Source: Micavibrio sp. UBA6139 (lineage in GTDB: Bacteria > Pseudomonadota > Alphaproteobacteria > Micavibrionales > Micavibrionaceae). Taken from it: a stretch of 64,000 nt of DNA. The notes under the pieces were generated by a model that saw only the letters and a program-made list of their open reading frames with translations, made no database searches and was not told where the DNA came from. Every line of letters starts with the position of its first letter. Position 1 is the first letter of the stretch. Location of the stretch: positions 1 to 64,000 of the forward strand of contig DIVF01000059.1 in NCBI GenBank assembly GCA_002423285.1, written 5' to 3'. Shown one piece after another: positions 59,920 to 64,000 of the stretch. A program made the translations under genes and the position numbers.

Positions 59920-61914
59920 TTAGACGGCGCGTTTGCTCATTGGGCGTGGAGCATCTTTACGGCTGTGTTCTTTGAACTTAAATGGTTTCTTTTCAGCAAC
60001 CACTTTGGATTTCTTTGGCTTGTTGGCGGTGACGTATTCACCACCGCGACCTTCTGGCTTTTTGAAACCGGATGGTGCCGCTGCGCGGTCATCACGTTTC
60101 CATTCGCGTTTACCTTCAAAGCCACGGCCTTCGCCACGTGGGGCTGGGGCGCGGTCATTGTTGTAGGACGGACGGTCACCCTGTGGGCGGCTGTCTGAAC
60201 GGTTGCCACCTTGGTAGCCGCCTTCACGACGACCTTCGGAACGGAAACCACCACGGTCGCCACCGAATTCGGCCTTTTTGTACTCAGGACGGCCTTCTTT
60301 GCTGTTCCAGTTACGATCTGTTGGCGCAGCGCGGTTGCCATCACGGTCACCGAAGGAACGTTCACCTTGTGGGCGATCGCCACGAGGACGGTCAAAGGAT
60401 GGACGATCATTGCGTGGACGGTCGTTATTATAGGACGGACGATCACCCTGAGGACGGTCACCGCGTGGACGATCGAATGAACGATCTTGCGATGGACGTG
60501 CATCCGAACGGTTTCCGTTACGATCGCCAAAAGCTGGGCGGTCGCTCTTGAAGTCGTTGCGCGGACGGTCGTTGTTATAGGATGGACGGTCGCCTTTGAA
60601 ATCACCGCGTGGGCGGTCATTGCTGTAGGATGGACGATCGCTCTTGAAATCGCCGCCGCCACGTGGGCCACCGAATGATTTTTTCTCACCCCAGGCTGGT
60701 TTGCCGGAACGGAAATCATCATTGCTGCGGCCTTTATAGCCACCGGATTTGAAACCACCTGATTTGAAACCACCACGGTTTGGACGGCCCTGATCGCGGT
60801 CGCCGCGTTCGCTGCGCATTGGTGCTTCACCGGGGTTCAGAATGCGGTTAATGGCATTCCATTTCCCGCCATCGGATGGCAGGACGAAGCACATGGCGTT
60901 GCCTTCTGCACCGGCACGGCCTGTACGGCCAATACGGTGAATGTAGTCTTCGGCCACTTGTGGCAGGTCATAGTTAATAACGTGTTCAATGTGTGGAATA
61001 TCTAGACCACGGGCTGCCACGTCGGTGGCAACCATGACGCGGTAGCGTTTCGCGCGGAAAGCGCTGACCGCACGGTCACGTTGGTTCTGGCGCAGGCCGC
61101 CATGGATCGCAACCGATTCATGACCATCATGTTCCAGACGTTTCGCCAGACGGTCTGTGCCGTGCTGGGTTTTAACGAAGATGATCACGGAACCATCGCG
61201 GGCTTCGAGTTCGGCCAGCAAATCGGTGTATTTATTACCGTCTGTGGTGCGTTTTACTTCGTGTTTGATTTTCGGAACAGATACGCTTTCCGGGTTGACG
61301 CTGATGCGTTCCGGGTTGTTCAGGTAGCTGCGGGAGAATTTAACGATCGATTCCGGGAAGGTCGCGGAGAACATCACCATTTGGCGTTCTTTTGGAATGG
61401 TCGCGAAAACTTCGTCGATCTGTTCAGAAAAGCCCATATCGAGCATACGGTCAGCTTCATCCAGTGCGACATAAACGACTTTTTTCAGCATGTTCGGGTT
61501 ACGGCGCAAATGGTCGTTAATACGGCCCGGTGTGCCGACGATAACCCGTGGCTGTTCGCGCAATTGGGCGAATTGCTTGCCCATTGGTTCGCCGCCGATC
61601 AACAGGGCGGTGCGGATGTCGCGGTTGTTCGATGTCAGTTTATGAACCACATCCAGTGTCTGGGCAGCCAGTTCGCGGGTTGGGGCCAGCACAAGCGCCA
61701 TCGCTTGTGGGTCTTCCATCAGTTTCGCAATCATCGGGATGGAGAAAGCAGCGGTTTTGCCGGTGCCTGTCTGGGCGGAACCCAGAATATCGCGGCCTTG
61801 CATGGCGAAGGGAATGGCTTGCGCCTGAATCGGGGTGGCCTCGGAATAGTTCATACGAACCAAGGCTTTGTTCATTTGGTCAGGCAGGTTGAAGGATGCA
61901 AAAAGTGTTGTCAT
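59920..61914 (-). CDS. DEAD-box RNA helicase with long repetitive C-terminal tail
   Basis: 664 aa. ATP-driven RNA unwinding in RNA decay or ribosome assembly. Q motif (FNLPDQMNKALVRMNYSEATP), Walker A AQTGTGKTAAF, VALDEADRMLDMG (DEAD), MFSATFP (SAT) and YIHRIGRTGRAG are present. From about residue 370 the tail is Arg/Asp/Gly/Asn-rich with repeats of the type DRPSYNNDRPRGDFK, then a basic end (KPKKSKVVAEKKPFKFKEHS). Such tails bind RNA and may promote phase separation with RNase E, encoded 24 kb away. ATG 61914 chosen. Confidence 0.95.
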   Translation of the reverse strand: MTTLFASFNLPDQMNKALVRMNYSEATPIQAQAIPFAMQGRDILGSAQTGTGKTAAFSIPMIAKLMEDPQAMALVLAPTRELAAQTLDVVHKLTSNNRDIRTALLIGGEPMGKQFAQLREQPRVIVGTPGRINDHLRRNPNMLKKVVYVALDEADRMLDMGFSEQIDEVFATIPKERQMVMFSATFPESIVKFSRSYLNNPERISVNPESVSVPKIKHEVKRTTDGNKYTDLLAELEARDGSVIIFVKTQHGTDRLAKRLEHDGHESVAIHGGLRQNQRDRAVSAFRAKRYRVMVATDVAARGLDIPHIEHVINYDLPQVAEDYIHRIGRTGRAGAEGNAMCFVLPSDGGKWNAINRILNPGEAPMRSERGDRDQGRPNRGGFKSGGFKSGGYKGRSNDDFRSGKPAWGEKKSFGGPRGGGDFKSDRPSYSNDRPRGDFKGDRPSYNNDRPRNDFKSDRPAFGDRNGNRSDARPSQDRSFDRPRGDRPQGDRPSYNNDRPRNDRPSFDRPRGDRPQGERSFGDRDGNRAAPTDRNWNSKEGRPEYKKAEFGGDRGGFRSEGRREGGYQGGNRSDSRPQGDRPSYNNDRAPAPRGEGRGFEGKREWKRDDRAAAPSGFKKPEGRGGEYVTANKPKKSKVVAEKKPFKFKEHSRKDAPRPMSKRAV

Positions 61915-62140
61915 TAGGGACTCTTTTCTCAAATAAAGACACGCTCTCACGCGCCGGACATTCCAGCGCGTTTATGGAGTTTGCAGGCGGTTGATGCCGG
62001 AAACTCCATTCCACGTATTATTGGGAAAAGTCGCCGAGATCTGTGGGTCAAATTTTGCATCATGAGACCCGAAACCATTATGCAAGGCCGTATAGACCAC
62101 ATCGCCCTGCACAAAGTCAAGAAAATATGTCTAATAAAAT

Positions 62141-63043
62141 CTAGCGGCGGATACAGCGCCCTTGAAAAGCATGAGAAAAACGAGTGAAATCGCGCCCTAT
62201 CAGGGTTTGCATCCCCTGCTTAATATAATCGCGCTGCATGGCGTTATAGCAAGGCTGGTACTTATTACTGCCCGTTGGCGGGGCCAGGGCGGCGGTGGAA
62301 CTCAAGACGATTCCCGCTAAAACACCGTCTTCATACGCACCCACCCCAAAACAGCTGGAAGCACTCGATTCGACATCCTCGGACAAATTGAACTGATACT
62401 GCGATTTCATACCCGTTTCCGCCAGAATATCCATCGGCGTCAGGTTCACGCCATAGGTCAAAACGCCATTTACAATCTTCGCCCCGGCAATACCGCCATT
62501 GCAACGATCCCCGGCGGCGTAGCTTTTGATCATCGACATGGTGTCACCGGTGCGGCGATAGGTGGCAATATTGGTAAAGGTTCCAGACCCGCCACCATTC
62601 ATGATGCTCAAAACAACCATCAATCCGTCTTTTTGGCCCAGATAGTAATAGCCCGCGAAGGAATCGATGCGTGTATCAGCACCACCCCCACCGTTATAGC
62701 CGTAGCGATAGCTGATGAACCCTTTGGCATCAGGGATCAGCGTCGCGCCTTGATCCAAAACGATTTCATCACCACGGCACGCGGTCAGGCTGACGTTCTG
62801 CAGGGCATTTTCTGCGCTGTCTTCCATTTTGGCTTGAAAGCACAAAGGATCAATCGGTTGACCCGCGACCATCATTTCCGGTGGCAGGGGAACGGCGACA
62901 ATAACAGCTTCAACTGGTTTTGCCGCCGCAACGGGCGCAGGTTCAGCGGCCTTCTCAGCGGCCTTTTCCTTACATGCGGACAAGGACAAAAGGGCCGTAC
63001 ACAGCAGCATGGTCGAAAACAGCGATTTACGGGTGATAATCAT
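62141..63043 (-). CDS. lipoprotein, unknown function
   Basis: 300 aa. LFSTMLLCTALLSLSACKEK is a lipoprotein signal (lipobox LSAC); a Lys/Ala/Glu/Pro linker (AAEKAAEPAPVAAAKP) follows. The folded part (from about residue 60) has many strands and five or more Cys (PLCFQ, LTACRG, DRCNGG, SSCFG, PCYN, GRCIRR), fitting a disulfide-rich periplasmic or outer-membrane domain. ATG 63043 gives the proper signal peptide; the ORF start at 63085 does not. Followed upstream by palindromic repeat i and rimO. Confidence 0.75.
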   Translation of the reverse strand: MIITRKSLFSTMLLCTALLSLSACKEKAAEKAAEPAPVAAAKPVEAVIVAVPLPPEMMVAGQPIDPLCFQAKMEDSAENALQNVSLTACRGDEIVLDQGATLIPDAKGFISYRYGYNGGGGADTRIDSFAGYYYLGQKDGLMVVLSIMNGGGSGTFTNIATYRRTGDTMSMIKSYAAGDRCNGGIAGAKIVNGVLTYGVNLTPMDILAETGMKSQYQFNLSEDVESSASSCFGVGAYEDGVLAGIVLSSTAALAPPTGSNKYQPCYNAMQRDYIKQGMQTLIGRDFTRFSHAFQGRCIRR

Positions 63044-63093
63044 GATGGCCAACCGATCCAAATTTATAAATGACCCGGTCAGCATAGCAAAGA

Positions 63094-63132
63094 TTGGGGC
63101 AGATTTAAGGGGGCAATTGCCCCCTTAATCTA
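63094..63132. repeat. palindromic intergenic repeat, copy i
   Basis: Core TTAAGGGGGC-AATT-GCCCCCTTAA with outer GATT/AATC. Between the lipoprotein start and the rimO end; it overlaps no coding sequence. Confidence 0.83.
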
Positions 63133-64000
63133 TTATTTCCCGACAACAACGGCATAAAGGTCATATTCATCAGCGTCTTCGACCAGGGCATCGATAATAT
63201 CGCCCTGCTGAACATCCGCTGGCACGTCGCGCAAATAGACTTTGCCGTCAATTTCCGGCGCATCGGCCATGGAACGGCCATCGGCCCCGCCCTCACCATC
63301 GACTTCATCGATAATGATTTTGAGGGTGCGACCAATTTTCGCCTGCAGGCGCGCGGCAGAGATTTCCTGCTGCACTTCCATGAAGCGGTCATAGCGGTCT
63401 TGCTTCACTTCCTCCGGAACAGCCCCGTCAATATCATTGGCCGGTGCGCCCTGAACGGCTTCGTACTTGAATGCGCCAACGCGGTCCAGCTGGGCTTCGC
63501 GCAAGAAGTCGAGCAGGATTTCAAAATCTTCTTCTGTCTCGCCGGGGAACCCGACAATGAAGGTCGAACGCAGTGTTAATTCCGGCACCATTTCGCGCCA
63601 TTTTTTCACGCGCTCCAGAACTTTATCAACATTACCCGGACGCTTCATGGCCTTCAAAACTTTCGGTGAAGCGTGCTGAAACGGAATATCCAGATAGGGC
63701 AGAATTTTACCCGCCGCCATCAATGGCAATACGTCATCGACATGCGGATAGGGGTAAACATAGTGCAAACGCACCCAAACGCCCATTTCGCCCAAGGCTT
63801 CGCACATATCGTAAAACTTGGCGCGAACGCGCTTTCCTTTCCATGGGGATTCGGCGTACTTGATATCGATGCCATAGGCGGAAGTATCCTGTGAAATCAC
63901 CAAAAGCTCTTTCACACCAGCCAGTGCCAGCTTTTCGGCTTCGAACAAAACATGGTGGACTGGACGGCTGACCAGATCGCCGCGCAGTTTTGGAATGATG
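63133..64000 (-). CDS. rimO: ribosomal protein S12 methylthiotransferase RimO (partial)
   Basis: C-terminal ~289 codons; the N-terminus lies beyond the window edge. Radical SAM enzyme that adds a methylthio group to Asp88 of S12. The reading frame stays open to base 64000 with IIPKLRGDLVSRPVHHVLFE, then AEKLALAGVKELLVISQDTS and AYGIDIKYAESPWKG. Radical SAM C-terminal and TRAM domains follow (DTFIVGFPGETEEDFEILLD-like FIVGFPGETEEDFE; GRTLKIIIDEVDGEGGADGR). The [4Fe-4S] Cys motif is outside the window. Confidence 0.95.
   Translation of the reverse strand, partial: IIPKLRGDLVSRPVHHVLFEAEKLALAGVKELLVISQDTSAYGIDIKYAESPWKGKRVRAKFYDMCEALGEMGVWVRLHYVYPYPHVDDVLPLMAAGKILPYLDIPFQHASPKVLKAMKRPGNVDKVLERVKKWREMVPELTLRSTFIVGFPGETEEDFEILLDFLREAQLDRVGAFKYEAVQGAPANDIDGAVPEEVKQDRYDRFMEVQQEISAARLQAKIGRTLKIIIDEVDGEGGADGRSMADAPEIDGKVYLRDVPADVQQGDIIDALVEDADEYDLYAVVVGK

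Noticed and set aside
59718..59975. 85-aa ORF between bipA and the helicase
   Set aside because: It runs through palindromic repeat h and the helicase terminator, then into the helicase coding region.
60072..60830. Tandem-repeat-like DNA in the helicase gene as a CRISPR array
   Set aside because: The units are irregular, in frame, and code for the helicase tail; no spacer structure.

Overview
The window is a 64 kb piece of what looks like an alphaproteobacterial main chromosome of moderate GC. The signs are the order mutM - small gene - rpsT - dnaA, a usg gene, a DUF1674/SDHAF4 gene, a CtaA/Cox15 heme A synthase, an RNase E with an insert in its S1 domain, and the run TPR protein - bamB - der. 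No rRNA, CRISPR array, insertion sequence or prophage was found. A Micavibrio-like or other deep-branching alphaproteobacterium is possible (DotL/DotM genes beside ordinary housekeeping genes), but that placement is only a guess.

Layout. 1-6.5 kb: tRNA-Thr, a LamG-like protein, and a four-gene run encoding the type IVB (Dot/Icm, IncI Trb) coupling proteins DotM and DotL plus two unrecognised membrane proteins. 6.5-22.5 kb, nearly all on the minus strand: argS, gyrB, an EamA-type permease, recF, dnaN, a diguanylate cyclase, dnaA, a probable oriC or dnaA control region, rpsT, a small exported protein, mutM, an unknown membrane protein, and groEL-groES under a CIRCE operator. 22.6-30 kb: usg; a sulfur module (rhodanese, AhpD-like protein, SqrR/BigR-type ArsR repressor); a ferredoxin; a glutamate-cysteine-ligase-like gene behind a leader that looks like a tryptophan attenuator; ferredoxin-NADP reductase; an AIM24-like protein; heme A synthase. 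30-36 kb: three uncharacterised genes, a probable noncoding RNA, and rne. 36.6-42 kb: rlmJ, an AMIN-type amidase, a tiny lipoprotein, an L,D-transpeptidase and icd. 42.6-44.4 kb: an AT-rich, tightly overlapping three-gene cassette headed by a TIGR04255-family protein. 44.4-64 kb: TPR-bamB-der, an SDR, cvpA, radA, heparinase II/III-like protein, rpe, rsmB, chorismate mutase, SDHAF4-like protein, bipA/typA, a DEAD-box helicase with a long repetitive tail, a lipoprotein, and rimO (cut by the window edge).

The most unusual items are these. (1) The leader at about 25.47-25.65 kb has a promoter, a leaderless 17-codon ORF with tandem Trp codons, an antiterminator pairing and a terminator, but it sits upstream of a GCS2-like gene rather than a trp gene. 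(2) The TIGR04255 three-gene cassette looks horizontally acquired and has no known function. (3) The detached DotM/DotL locus carries two unknown genes. (4) A probable minus-strand ncRNA lies downstream of rne. (5) A family of at least nine intergenic GGGGGC/GCCCCC palindromes is present; two copies carry an additional coding-like arm.

Starts were reassigned wherever a Shine-Dalgarno sequence or family alignment favoured an internal codon. Family assignments come from recognised motifs only; no database search was run.
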